Below, piece after piece: positions 15,101-28,114 of a DNA stretch of 64,000 nt (its first letter is position 1; every line of letters starts with the position of its first letter). The notes under the pieces were generated by a model, which was given only the letters and a program-made list of their open reading frames with translations, had not been told where the DNA came from and did not search any database. A program made the translations under genes and the position numbers. This DNA comes from Malania oleifera. Taxonomy: Eukaryota > Streptophyta > Magnoliopsida > Santalales > Ximeniaceae. The stretch is taken from the NCBI RefSeq assembly GCF_029873635.1, contig NC_080422.1, positions 3,824,001 to 3,888,000 of the forward strand, in the 5' to 3' direction.

Positions 15101-18100
15101 GGGGCTTTTCGGATTTCGAACTTGGAAGGTGGAGGCGGGAGGCAGCAGAAATTTTTGGAATCTAGGGTTTTTTTTTTTTAAAGTTTGAAGATGGAAGAAG
15201 AAAAAGGCTTTGAGGTATGTATCTGACTGCTGCATGAAGTTAATTTTTAGAAATAAATTATGTAGTGGTAGCGGTGGAATTATTGGGTTGAATGATGAAT
15301 TTGTAGAGTATCTCTGCAAGATTTTTGCTTTTCATTGTATACACTCACGGGTGCACAACTTGCACAATCACGTGGGAAAAGCAAAATAAAATCTGAGAAT
15401 ACTCAGAACAGCGCTGAAATTCCTCCCTCCAATTTTTTTTTCCCCATGATTTCCAGAAAATTTTGGAAGAACAGCCGAAATTTTCGAAATTTCGTCCGAA
15501 ATTTTAGGACTTTTCTTGTTCGAAATTTCGGTCGAATTTTTTCAAAACCGAATCTGTCTCTCAATTTCCTTTCGGGACCCCTCGAGAAATTTTGGTCAAA
15601 ATTTAAGTCCTTGGCAATAATGCATATTAATAATGCTAAATGCCAAAAATAACCAATAACAAAGATGACATACTAGTCAAAGTTGATGGCTATGTACACC
15701 CAATAATGATCACGTTCAGGATCTTGGCCCAACAATGCATAAAAGAATGGGAGACTGAATTGGATGCTTCCTGGAATTCAAGAAGGATTACTTGCATTTT
15801 ATTGAGTGTGGCCCTGTTGAGGATTTTGAGTTGAACAAATGGCAATAAAAGAAAGAATTATGATAAATTGATCTAGGTTTATACCTTTTTCCAGTTCTGA
15901 AAATGTGCTTCTGATAAGAAATAAAAAATTAGGTTTTTGAGTTGTGAAAGGTGACATCATCTGCAACAGACTAATGCATTGAGAGTATGACTTGACTAAA
16001 AGAATGATAAGTACAAAAGGAAAGGTTAAAATGAACATGGATAAATGCAGCTTGGTGAGGCACCTATACTTAACTAGATTTGTTGCTCGAGACAGAAATG
16101 ATGGTGAAAAGGGATTCATGTGGGTGGAGCTTTGAGTGATTAGGGTTTAGGGCTTTGTTGATTTGGGTTGCATCACACCAACTAACTAATTAGAATGCTG
16201 AAAATTTTGTCTTATTTAGGGAGTCCCTGGAAATGATACTAATTTGTTTTAATTCTACTTCTCTAGCTTCTGAGCTGATCCATTTCAATGAAAATATCTA
16301 TTACTTTGTCTGTCTAATCAGTGATGTTTGTTAAATTAGACATGATTTATGCTTTGTAGATTGGATATCACTCTCCCGAAGAGGAAATAGCCTTTGGACC
16401 TGGTTGTTGGTTGTGGGACTATTTACGAAGAAGTGGAGCATCTGGTTTTTTGCTTCCTCTTTCTGGGGGAGCAGATAGCTCTTCTGTAGCTGCTATTGTT
16501 GGCTGCATGTGCCAGCTTGTTGTAAAAGGTCAGTTTTTGCAAAGGCTGATATACTGTTGCACTGTTATTCTGTGTGCCTTGTTTTGTATATATTCTTTTC
16601 AGTCAAATCATATTTAGGTTATTTAAGGTTGGGTAATGGTTTTTTGAATATAAGGTTATTCTGTTTTTTTTTTTTCCTTATTAGCATATTGGGCCATAAT
16701 GTTTATTTATTTATTTATTTGTAAAACATTTACCTTCCATGTGTCTGTAACCCACTAACCAGTCAGATCTGATGACTGTTGGCCACCCAGTGTGATGCCT
16801 GGAACAAGATGAAGATTAATCAGAAGGTAAAAGCCAATCACTTATCTTAAGGCCAGAAATAGTTTTAATAGGACTATTCAGGTTGAATAAAGGACCAAGC
16901 CCAAAGAGTTGTTTTCAAGTGGCAAGGCCTTGATGGCCTTAAATATGCCAATGAGATGCTAGGCATTGAAGAAGATCATTTATGCATTTGGGAAAGGAAA
17001 AGGTGATCATCTTGGTGTGATTTGTGGATATGTGTAAGGGTGGAATGTTGTCCTTGCATAAATTGTTGAATATTTTATGTACTAATATGCAGCCTTATTC
17101 TTCCAACTGGAATGGTTTAACTGGTATTTATTTTAACCATAAACACACTGTCCTGGTTGTTATTTACCTTTTAGATGACTCTTTCAAAAGAGTAGCTTGG
17201 CCTATCCAATGGGTAAAAATGAAAGCACAGATGGCTGAATATATGACCCGGAAAGAGCTAAATCACAGTAAATGATATCTGCCTAGGTGACGAAATCCTC
17301 GTAAGTTATTGTTGAGTTGATCAATCTTGGTTTGCAAGACTTATAGATTTTAGACACAGCCATAATTCCATTGTTCCAGGGGTGGGGTGATGACCCAAAA
17401 GTGCTTTCAAGCACTATATCCCTTCCCAAGTGGCAGCAGTTCTGTGAGTGCCACAAAAGCAGAAAAAACACCTTTTTTATCTGTTAATCAAATACCTTTT
17501 GGTCTATTTTCCTGTCTCCTGTTCATGATATTTCTCTTGAGCCATGAATCCATTGTTCTGATGGTGGTAAAAATAAAAGAGGCTTCAAGTACTATATTCC
17601 CTGCGAGTTGGCAGTCATTTTATGAGTGCCTCAAACACAAGAAGACCACCTCTTTTCTTTCGTTTCTACTTTAGCGAAGTATTCTGGATTTCATTTTCTC
17701 ATCATAATTCATTGGTTGATGATGCCCATGTGCTTGCAGAAATAGAAAATGGGGATGAACAAGTCAAAGCTGATGCTATACGAATTGGCCAATATAGAGA
17801 TGGACAGTTTCCTACTGACAGCAAAGAATTTGCAAAACGCATATTTTATACAGTATTTATGGGATCGGAAAATAGGTGGGTGCATGACAAGTTGGAGAAA
17901 AGATATTGAGATTGACAGTTATTTTTGTAATTGGGAGAATGAGAAAGAATTGGGAATTACTTTGTTTTAAAATTCTAATGGTGACTTCAATAGTTCAATG
18001 TAGTAAGGTTTTTCTTTTCATGTAGTGCATGCAGATTTGGTGCTCAAACGTTGACATTTTAATGTGAAGTGACAAGTTTTGTTCCCTGCAGTTCTGAAAT

Positions 18101-20829
18101 CACAAAGTCGCGTGCAAAGGTCCTAGCTGATGAGATTGGATCATGGCATCTTGATGTTTCCATAGATAGTGTTGTTTCAGCCTTTCTCTCTTTGTTTCAA
18201 ACACTAACCGGAAAGCGGCCACGATATAAGGTAGAAGGAAGAAGAAAGCTCAGTTCCTGCTTTCTTAAGTGTCTACTTGTTCAAATTTGTTATTTTACAA
18301 ATGAACAAGTTTTGGTCATTGCTATGATATTGGCATGGAGCTTTTATTTCAAAACTAAAAATAATTTTTTTGAATAAGTGAATAATGTTTTCTTTATTTT
18401 TGCTGAGAACACGTATCATGCATTTGTGCAGTATATCTAGCCAACCAACAATTGCTGATGATTAGGTGCCATTATGTTTCGCATGCCAAATAGGTGTTAA
18501 CACAATCAAATGAGTCAATGCGGGTGATTATACGTGGAAAAACTGTTCGGCATAGTTTTGTTTTGTGCAGGTAGATGGGGGGTCAAACATTGAGAACTTA
18601 GGGCTACAAAACATTCAAGCTCGAATTAGAATGGTATTGGCATTTATGCTGGCGTCGCTTCTGCCTTGGGTTCACAACAAATCGGGTTTTTATCTTGTTT
18701 TGGGTAGCTCCAATGTCGATGAAGGATTGCGTGGTTACCTGACAAAGGTATGACATCCAATTTCATGTTCAGTTTACTTTGGATGTTGTGGAATTATACA
18801 ACAGATTCTCCAATTATTGTGCAAACTAATTTTCTCCTCTGGATGGATTTGTGTGAATTGGGTTGGTTCTTTAATGTTTCGGGGGTCTTTATTTGAGTTA
18901 TTGAGTTTGGTTCAGTTTTTCAGTTTGTAAAATTTAGTAAATGAGTGAGCTGTGGTGGTACTTTCCTTCACTCTTGTAGTAGTTTTTGTTTTTGGATGTT
19001 TTTCCTAATTAAAGCTATATTTGACAGTATGATTGTAGCTCCGCTGATATAAATCCAATTGGAAGTATAAGCAAACAGGATCTTCGGGCTTTTCTGAGAT
19101 GGGCTGCCACCCATCTTGGTTACCTGTCCTTGGCAGATGTGGAAGCAGCTCCCCCCACTGCTGAACTGGAGCCTATACGTTCTGACTATAGCCAGGTGAT
19201 AACAGCAGTTTATTTATTCTCTGAAACTTGTGAAATTTCTTCTTGAACCTTTTCCAGAGACTTTTTTTTCACCTTGTAAATTATATCAATAACCGTGTAG
19301 AAATTTCTGTTGCTACATTGTCGATGTTTGTTCTAGTCCTATTACTGTGCAAACCTCTGCCCCATCCTTCCGCACCCTCTCAAAAAAGCAGAGGTTAATA
19401 AATCTTCCTGGCTTTCCTTGACAACAAAACCTGCATTCCAACCATTTTAGAGTCAATTGAATCACCTGTCCCGCCATTCTTTCCTTCTCGAATAAAAAAC
19501 ACGTGTCGCTTCTGCTTCCAGTATTCCCCTGATGGTTCAGCAGATGCATGTCTAACCATGCTCCATGCATTCAGAACTTCCATTTTTTCTTTAAAAACAT
19601 CCAATTCTCCTGGATGGGTACTAAAGATTATGTGGATGGTTCATCAATGATGTAGGATTCATTTAGTGTTGTGCACATCAGTTTCCTTTCCAATTAAGAG
19701 TCTTGTTGGCTAATTCATCTGAATAATTTTTTTTTTTTTAATTAGGAACAATTACTAGCATTTTTCCTCCGTTACTGAGTTTACAAGAGACCTAAGATGC
19801 TAAGATGGCAATCTAGTTGATGGAGGACTGCCTTTGTAGCACCTTAGGCGCTTACATGTAGCTGTAGATTTAGAAACTAGGATATCTGTTTTTTGGTTAG
19901 AAGTTTTGGTTGTTTTAGAAGTTTTAGTTAATTTAGGGTTATTTTGGGTACTTAAGTTCGTTAGGTTTGTTTTATTTTTAGTATGGATTGAGAAGTATTC
20001 TATATGTGTATTGTACCGTTGGAATGCAGTTATGAATTGAAACTTCTCTCCCTTGTATGCGTTGTTCCTTATGATGCTTTCCCTGCATCTCTAATGTGAC
20101 ATGTTATGTGGAATAGCTGGATGAAGTGGACATGGGAATGACATACGAGGAACTTTCTGTCTATGGGAGGTTGCGTAAGATTTTCCGATGTGGTCCTGTA
20201 TCAATGTTCAAGGTTTGCATCGAGTCCTATTTATTATATTTCAGCCTTACCATCTATGGAGGAGCACGCCCTTGCAACCCTTTTGATTTATGGCAAAGCG
20301 CCAAAACCCATCAATCCAGATCCCTCCATTGATGGAACTGCAGCAATGCTTACTACTCATCAATTTTCATACTCGCTTCTACAGAATCTTTGCTACAAAT
20401 GGGGTACAAGATTGACTCCATCAGAGGTGGCTGAAAAAGTGAAGCACTTCTTCAAGTACTACTCCATCAATCGACACAAAATGACCGTTCTGACACCTTC
20501 CTATCATGCTGAGGTGAATCTTTACTTTGAAGAACCGGGTTTGCTGTTTGCAGATTGTCATTCTTGCAGCATGGAAATTACGTTTTCTTATTATTATTTT
20601 GTGTGTTTTCCTTACTCATGTCTGAACTTTGCAGAGTTATTCGCCTGAGGACAATCGGTTTGATCTTCGCCAGTTTCTGTACAATGCAAGATGGCCATAT
20701 CAGTTCCGCAAGATTGATGAACTTGTAGAGAAGTTTAATGGTGACCAAGAAAATCTGGCAGTTGCATCAGACAACAGTGGAGGTGGAATGGGAGTCGTTG
20801 CAGCACGTGCGGGAGACCCAGATGCTTGA
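1..20829 (+). CDS. NADSYN: Glutamine-dependent NAD+ synthetase, 3' part (5' end outside window)
   Basis: This enzyme makes NAD+ from deamido-NAD+, ATP and glutamine, the last step of NAD biosynthesis, in the cytosol. Exons (all GT-AG): 1-25, 932-1066, 16360-16528, 17740-17875, 18092-18230, 18571-18747, 19028-19195, 20117-20212, 20385-20513, 20635-20829. They join in frame to about 455 residues; plant family members are about 725, so the N-terminal glutaminase domain lies mostly before base 1. The first two exons hold the end of that domain (AQVDLDA, then [16 protein letters not shown]). The third exon carries the ATP-binding P-loop SGGADSSS at about 16462-16485. Later exons show [51 protein letters not shown] and [15 protein letters not shown], all characteristic of the synthetase domain. 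No frame break is seen. The oddity is the 15,293-bp intron at 1067-16359, full of transposons and lying between the two catalytic halves. Identification is firm; exon edges are read from splice consensus and codon phase. Confidence 0.95.
26..931 (+). other. NADSYN intron with LINE-like fragment
   Basis: This intron has a GTAAGC donor at 26 and a TTGCAG acceptor ending at 931. About 400-545 reads, with one stop, as a decayed peptide containing [25 protein letters not shown]. That resembles the basic C-terminal tail of plant RTE-type LINE polyprotein, so it is probably an old LINE remnant. A (GT)n tract lies at about 798-814. Nothing else is recognisable. Confidence 0.5.
2702..3045 (+). repeat. 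Possible LTR fragment
   Basis: The stretch opens TGTTGGGGAATAATTAAG and closes near CCCTGCATCA. It contains several G/T-rich near-repeats (TTTTTAGGGGTATGTTTG and variants) and a C/T-rich downstream part. The TG...CA ends and the layout resemble a plant LTR next to the copia remnant. I find no matching target duplication, so the limits are tentative. Confidence 0.3.
3046..7330 (-). mobile_element. Decayed Ty1/copia retrotransposon
   Basis: Read on the minus strand from right to left, copia gag-pol pieces appear in order. Gag (about 6480-6080) includes [17 protein letters not shown] and [18 protein letters not shown]. Integrase (about 5300-4600) includes [13 protein letters not shown], then [20 protein letters not shown] and [10 protein letters not shown]. 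Reverse transcriptase (about 4050-3800) includes [13 protein letters not shown] and [14 protein letters not shown], then jumps by internal deletion to [11 protein letters not shown]. RNase H (about 3665-3429) begins [13 protein letters not shown]. Many stops and frameshifts show it is dead. Similar sequence at 3049-3085 and 7210-7245 (both containing ATAGGTCTCTCC) suggests LTR remnants. A primer-site-like GTTACCACG (minus: TGGTAACAAAGC) lies at about 7170-7185. Outer limits are approximate. Confidence 0.8.
6740..6823 (+). mobile_element. Tiny LINE/SINE 3'-end insertion with target duplication
   Basis: A 52-bp insert (6756-6807) contains CCCACTTAGTGGGATTTTAAGG and ends in (GTT)n. That is the 3' signature of plant RTE LINEs and SINEs that share their tail. 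It is flanked by AGGAAGAAATTAGAGC (6740-6755) and AGGAAGAAATTGGAGC (6808-6823), a 16-bp duplication with one mismatch. This fits a severely 5'-truncated retrotransposition event. Confidence 0.7.
7811..8230. repeat. Diverged tandem duplication (~240-bp period)
   Basis: The sequence from about 7811 to 7985 (TTTTAAAAATATAGCAAAG ... CACCGTTATTATAACCCCATCCC) recurs at about 8065-8215 in the same orientation. The second copy has small indels and a few substitutions. Both copies are AT-rich and non-coding. No terminal repeats mark it as a transposon. Confidence 0.75.
8255..8849. mobile_element. Non-autonomous DNA element with 8-bp flanks
   Basis: The element at 8263-8841 begins CAATGTCTTAAAAG and ends CTTTTAAAGCATTG, imperfect inverted termini. 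The subterminal arms are rich in AAGGC/GCCTT and pair further inward. ATATATAT flanks both ends (8255-8262 and 8842-8849). An 8-bp duplication points to the hAT superfamily, but the flank is low-complexity, so that support is weak. No coding content is seen. Confidence 0.6.
8851..8945 (+). mobile_element. SINE 5' portion (tRNA-derived)
   Basis: This is the head of the tRNA-derived SINE family also present at 42.2 and 50.0 kb. It begins GCCTTAGTTCAATGG (A-box region), continues through GGTCACGAGTTACAGGAACGC (decayed B-box) and stops after CTCTTGCAAAAGTGCAAGG. At that point it meets an inverted full-length copy, forming a head-to-head pair. Confidence 0.65.
8946..9115 (-). mobile_element. SINE (tRNA-derived), inverted partner
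   Basis: On the minus strand this copy begins AGGGGAGCCTTAGTGCAATGG (A-box region). It continues with the B-box-like GAGTTCGAGGCGCGG, the internal hairpin CTCTTGCAAAAATGCAAGG, and ends near the CAAGGCTGCTCCC tail motif. It faces the + strand SINE head at 8851-8945, so a transcript through both could fold back. Long ORFs on both strands here are by-products of the inverted pair. Confidence 0.75.
9121..9192. repeat. (TA)n and (TATG)n microsatellites
   Basis: An alternating TA tract at about 9129-9160 is followed by a (GTAT)n tract at about 9163-9191. Both are simple repeats. Confidence 0.95.
9193..9390. mobile_element. Possible small terminal-repeat element
   Basis: It opens CAATGTTTTAAAAGGTGG, closely matching the terminus of the element at 8263. 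It closes near CGCTATTTTAAACCATTTTA, a weak inverted match. The interior has short repeats of GTCCTGTAG and TGGCTG. It is probably a decayed member of the same family; the right limit is uncertain. Confidence 0.4.
9860..10027. repeat. Large near-perfect palindrome in the hAT element
   Basis: The left arm (9860-9936, starting TATCCCTATCATTAGGATTT) and right arm (9952-10027, ending AATCCCAATGATAGGGATA) are inverse complements over about 76 bases with only a few mismatches. They are separated by a loop of about 15 bases containing AAAACCAAGCC. It lies just past the transposase C-terminal region and could form a long hairpin. Confidence 0.85.
10228..11193 (+). mobile_element. Nested 950-bp hAT-type element carrying an LRR fragment
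   Basis: The element at 10236-11185 has termini TAGGGGTGAGCA and TGCTCACCCCTA (perfect 12-bp inverted repeat). It is flanked by 8-bp duplications CCCATAGG at 10228-10235 and 11186-11193. The subterminal arms are dense in CGGTTCGGTT/AACCGAA motifs. A TAGGGGTG terminus with 8-bp duplication is typical of plant hAT MITE families. The centre is not MITE filler but a fragment of a disease-resistance LRR gene (see separate entry). It sits inside the coding tail of the older hAT transposase, so it is the younger insertion. Confidence 0.9.
10537..10985 (+). pseudogene. Captured NLR leucine-rich-repeat fragment
   Basis: The + strand frame through 10537-10985 reads as an NB-LRR receptor LRR segment: [14 protein letters not shown], then [71 protein letters not shown]. 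The periodic LxxLxxL spacing and the HLRYLGL and LPSSI motifs are typical of RPP13/ZAR1-like CC-NB-LRR proteins. Two in-frame stops (10701-10703 and 10902-10904) break it. No NB-ARC or coiled-coil part is present. It lies entirely between the arms of the nested hAT element, so it was most likely picked up by that transposon family. It is not expected to make a receptor. Confidence 0.8.
11213..14116 (-). pseudogene. hAT transposase (BED finger, DUF659, hATC), decayed
   Basis: Reading the minus strand: a BED-type zinc-finger region (about 14090-13930, [22 protein letters not shown]...RLKMHLA), then after a frameshift a Ser/Asp-rich linker and the start of DUF659 (13938-13207, ending TVMCDGW). 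Next, in another frame, comes [20 protein letters not shown], then after a gap [21 protein letters not shown] (about 12890) and [10 protein letters not shown] (about 12520). The hAT dimerisation domain follows at 12088-11880 ([23 protein letters not shown]). The C-terminal tail is acidic and Gly/Asp/Asn-rich (to 11498), then Ser/Gln-rich (11479-11213). Several frameshifts, stops and a missing middle show it is inactive. The nested element at 10236-11185 splits the C-terminal coding tail (around QPNAYG and YEQ). Confidence 0.85.
16529..17739 (+). other. NADSYN intron with internal diverged duplication
   Basis: This 1.2-kb intron lies between the P-loop exon and the next. About 17360-17465 (ATTCCATTGTTCC ... 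AAGCACTATATCCCTTCCCAAGTGGCAG) recurs in diverged form at about 17545-17645 (ATCCATTGTTCTG ... AAGTACTATATTCCCTGCGAGTTGGCAG). Short ORFs here have no recognisable product. Confidence 0.6.
19196..20116 (+). other. NADSYN intron, possible LTR-like tail
   Basis: Positions 19890-20095 are T/G-rich with near-repeats of AGAAGTTTTGGTT / AGAAGTTTTAGTT. They end in a stretch (CTTCTCTCCCTTGTATGCG ... CCCTGCATCTCTAATG) resembling the 3' part of the LTR-like sequence at 2940-3045. This may be a remnant of the same LTR family; no target duplication is seen. Confidence 0.3.
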
Positions 20830-22406
20830 TTATTTTTAGGTCATAATTCTTAATAATTGCAAGCTTGGAATAGAGATGATTAAATGCAAATAAATTTGGT
20901 TGGTAGTTTTAGCTGCCAAGCCAATGTATGTAATCAAACTGGTGGACGTTCTTGATGCATCCTTTTTCATGTGTAAATCGGGTCAAATTTGACTTGCAAC
21001 TAGTTCCTCTCATGTATAACCCTTGCAGATTTCAATTGAAAACATTAATTGAATTCTTGTTCATTAAAGCTATTGGAATGGTTGTTGCTATTTGTTCCAA
21101 GAACAAATTATCGGTTTGACTAAGAGAGACGAGTCTTTCTTAATCGGATGAGTAATACACATTTCAATTGATTGAGCTTTAATTCTATTTGTTTTATTTA
21201 TAAGCAAAGATAACAGTCACCATTTTTAGGTCATCAAAGATTCAAAGTAACAAACCATGACACTAATTAAAGCTACATAGACTCCAAACTAGCACAAGAA
21301 TGCATTTATGCTATTGAGAGGGACATTATGACAATTTGGACATTCATTGTTCATAATTTCATCTTGTCATTTTAAAGTACTTTACTTACCTTCACCACCT
21401 TCAAAACTTATTTATTTATTTCTTAATCGGAGGATTTCCTATATAAATAATACACATTCCGGTTGATCAAGTTTTAATTCTAATTGTTTTATTCTGAAGC
21501 AAAGATAATTATTTTTAGGTCATCAAAGATTCAAAGTAACAAACCGTGACACTAAATTAAACTACAAAGACTCCAAACTAGCACAAGAATGCATTTATGC
21601 TACTATTGAGAGGGACATTATGACAATTTTAACATTCATTGTTCATAATTTCATCTTATCATTTTAAAGTACTTTACTCATGTTCACCACCTACACAACT
21701 TATTTATTTATTTATTTTAAAGACATCCTAATTTAAATTAATATTAACAAGTTGATCTCTTAATTTATTATTATTATTTTTTTATAAACACCCAAGAAAT
21801 GATTTAATTTTTGCACGAATCCTTAATTCCATTATTATCAAAATAACCCCAACTAAAAGGTAACATTCTTTCTGTAGGCGTAAATATAGTTTCCTAATTA
21901 CACGTTTGCAACATAAAAATTTGTGCATATGAAATGAAATCAACCATTAAAGAAAAAAATCTATCATGTTGTTTATTAAAATTTTATTCATTCATTTCGT
22001 CATATGAATGTCAAGGAGACTGTTATTGATAGTGTCGCTAAATATTAATCCTCGCTTTTCACCATAGTATGGGCAGGACATTTACGGTTTTGCCCTCATA
22101 ATAGGGCCTTAAGCGGTTGCCAAACTGGTCACATATAAAAGCACCAAGTACCTACGGATAGGCTAATGGAATAGAAATTAAGGTTTGTTTTAAGACAAGA
22201 AAACATACAGAGTAGGAACAAGAAAAGATCCCTATTAAGTATCTTCACCCCTCAAAAACCCAAAATGAAGAAAAAAAAAATACTTGGTAGGGGAGAAAAT
22301 TTTCCCTTCCACCATTGGAAAAATTACAGCAACATCATCTCGCCTGCCTATTCTTCTATGTTGTCCTCTTAATCTCCGTCACCACCAATGAAGGTCAAAA
22401 TACTTC
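20830..22406. other. Intergenic region between NADSYN and BiP 3' ends
   Basis: The two genes converge here. 20830-21120 is the probable NADSYN 3' untranslated region. 21138-21712 is a tandem duplication (separate entry). 21720-22000 is AT-rich without features. 22010-22406 is the probable BiP 3' untranslated side on the minus strand. No gene is seen. Confidence 0.7.
21138..21712. repeat. Two-copy tandem duplication (~290 bp)
   Basis: Copy 1 (about 21138-21422) and copy 2 (about 21423-21712) share TCTTAATCGGA, TTTTAGGTCATCAAAGATTCAAAGTAACAAACC, GACTCCAAACTAGCACAAG, GAGAGGGACATTATGACAATTT and CATTCATTGTTCATAATTTCATCTT in the same order. High identity suggests a fairly recent duplication. It is non-coding. 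Confidence 0.85.
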
Positions 22407-26391
<3,985 letters not shown>

Positions 26392-26452
26392 GGCGTCGTC
26401 ACTCTTCGTCCCAACCCTCTCTCTCTCTCTCTCTCTCTAGAAACCAGATTGG

Positions 26453-26460
26453 TTTATATA
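26453..26460 (-). promoter_or_regulatory. TATA box of the BiP gene
   Basis: On the minus strand this reads TATATAAA, about 62 bases upstream of the BiP ATG. A (CT)n/(GA)n tract (26417-26438) lies between, in the likely 5' untranslated region. Position and sequence fit a core promoter. Confidence 0.7.
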
Positions 26461-26612
26461 CGGAATGGTTTCGGAAGGCCTTTGTGGGTGCGGAGTTGTA
26501 AGCGAGATGAGTGGCGCGTGGTCCTTCAGGGCTTATATAGGGTAACTTCCGTCTGCGGTCCGCGTCTCCGGAACGAACGTTTCAGTCTTGGAGGAGGGAA
26601 CATGTCATTTAT

Positions 26613-26628
26613 GATGACGTGGACCAAT
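26613..26628 (-). promoter_or_regulatory. Plant UPR element (P-UPRE/ERSE-II) of BiP
   Basis: The minus strand reads ATTGGTCCACGTCATC. This equals the plant unfolded-protein-response element as I know it from Arabidopsis BiP-type promoters. It contains an ERSE-II core (ATTGG-N-CCACG) and a bZIP ACGT core, the site class bound by bZIP60 and bZIP28. It lies about 222 bases upstream of the BiP start, where such elements act, so ER-stress induction is expected. Confidence 0.85.
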
Positions 26629-26639
26629 AAGATTTAGGT

Positions 26640-28109
26640 AGTGCGTTACTCGAGCCAATCACATTCTGATCTTGTGCTGGGACGGTGCTGACCGTATGTT
26701 TCGCCGCCTGTCTACGTGTCGATTGATGATTCGATTGAACACCAAGGTGCCTTGCACCTCTCAATAGTTACTTATTTCCCCTTGTTAAATGATAATAAAT
26801 TAAATTGATTAAAAACGAATGACTTATAAAATGTTATTTTGAATTTTTTAACCACAAAATAATATGCTTTTTTTTTTTGTTTGTATTAAAGATATTATTT
26901 GAAAAAAAAAATTTATATTTTGTTATAAAATTTCTAAAAAAATATTAATAATGTGTAAAATCAAAATTTTAAAATTGATTCATTATATATTATCAATAGA
27001 GATTTCATACTATTCACACTAAATAATTTTATAAATAAGTTAAAAATAAAAAAAATACTTTTAAAAGATGCAAAATTTGAATTTCATATGTTACATCCCA
27101 AATTTAAATTAATTAATTAAGTGTAGACCACCAAATCTTAGCATCAACCCCTTTATATTTCAAAATTTTCATATTTTTTTTTATAATCCGGAGACTCCAG
27201 CTATCATTGTGCCACTTTGGACGCTATGGTGCAATACCAAATTCGAGGGGTGAAAGTAATCTGCCCATTGACGCAACCCTAATAATTCATTGGCGTAATA
27301 CCTTAAAGGAAAATCAAACTCATAAGTTGCTCTTACCATTTGAATTAGTTTGACTGTAACATTTGTTAACTTGTAAAAATTCATATACAAAAGTGTTTTC
27401 AACTCTAAACTAGTCATTCACACACTAGCAAGTGTGCCAAACCGCTAAAATTTGAATCATATAGATTTTGAATTTAAAATTGGTCTCTCAAAAAACTAGG
27501 AGATGGTTTGAAATTTTGAATATTATTTGGAATATAAGCAAGTTATAAATATTTTTAAAATTTTTAAAGATTTTAGTTTATTAAATTAGATTTCACCCAT
27601 AATTTTTAAATATTTAATTAAAAAATAACTTGTAAACTAAAGACATTTTAGGAAGAAATTGCATTTAAAAAAAATATTTGAAACCCATTTAGAAATTTTT
27701 TTAATTGATGGTAGAGATGAACCTGTCTGTACAAAATTTAATACTCAATTTAAAGTTTTAAACATAACTATCGAGCAATAAATGAGTTTAAATTTATGCC
27801 TAGATGGATGTTAATTTTTCATTTATGTTTAGAAACACAATTTCCTTAATCATCAACCTTCATTTTGACTTGATTTTGATTTTTAACCTTAAGAATATTA
27901 TGGTGATTCAAATTGAATTGATATTGTATTTGTGTATAAAATGGTCTCTAGCATAAGTTGTAACTTGCTTGACCTCTCTCACTCAACAATGAAACTACCC
28001 GAAGTCGAACCATATTTCATAATATTCTCGTGACAAGTTTTAGTAATAATGATAATTTTTTACAGACATATTCATTTAAAATTTAATTCCATAATATTCA
28101 AAAAAGAAT
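26640..28109. other. AT-rich intergenic DNA upstream of BiP
   Basis: 26640-26760 is probably the distal BiP promoter, with a CCAAT at about 26655 and an ACGTG core near 26713. From 26760 to 28109 the DNA is very AT-rich with homopolymer runs. The 78-codon ORF at 27181-27417 (minus) has no recognisable product. I see no gene or bounded transposon. Confidence 0.6.
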
Positions 28110-28114
28110 ATACA

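Larger units (their letters stand above)
9451..15621 (-). mobile_element. hAT transposon with 8-bp target duplication
   Basis: The element spans 9459-15613. Its left end CAAGGACTTAAATTT matches the right end AAATTTAAGTCCTTG as a 15-bp inverted repeat, and perfect 8-bp duplications GCAATAAT lie at 9451-9458 and 15614-15621. Subterminal arms at both ends are filled with GAAATTTCGA-type repeats (about 9470-9545 and 15440-15610), probable transposase-binding regions. The interior holds a decayed hAT transposase gene (minus strand) and a nested 950-bp element. If the element and one duplication are removed, the flanks match the unfilled sequence at about 3122-3180 (ACTCACACTTACTAAYATAGCAATAATGCAT). 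This confirms both boundaries and shows that it landed in a copia-derived repeat. Confidence 0.9.
1067..16359 (+). other. 15.3-kb transposon-filled intron of NADSYN
   Basis: The donor is GTGAGC at 1067 and the acceptor TTTGTAG ends at 16359. Exon phase is kept across it (phase 0 on both sides), so it is one intron, not a gene break. It holds in order: AT-rich unique DNA (1067-2700), an LTR-like stretch (2702-3045), a copia remnant (3.0-7.3 kb), a tandem duplication (7.8-8.25 kb), a 579-bp terminal-repeat element, a SINE pair and a 6.2-kb hAT with another hAT-type element inside. Positions 15622-16359 show no recognisable feature beyond the acceptor-proximal sequence. Confidence 0.85.

Noticed and set aside
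20163-20648. 161-codon ORF as an alternative NADSYN product
   Set aside because: It joins out-of-frame exon, intron and in-frame exon; the conventional splice gives the conserved protein.
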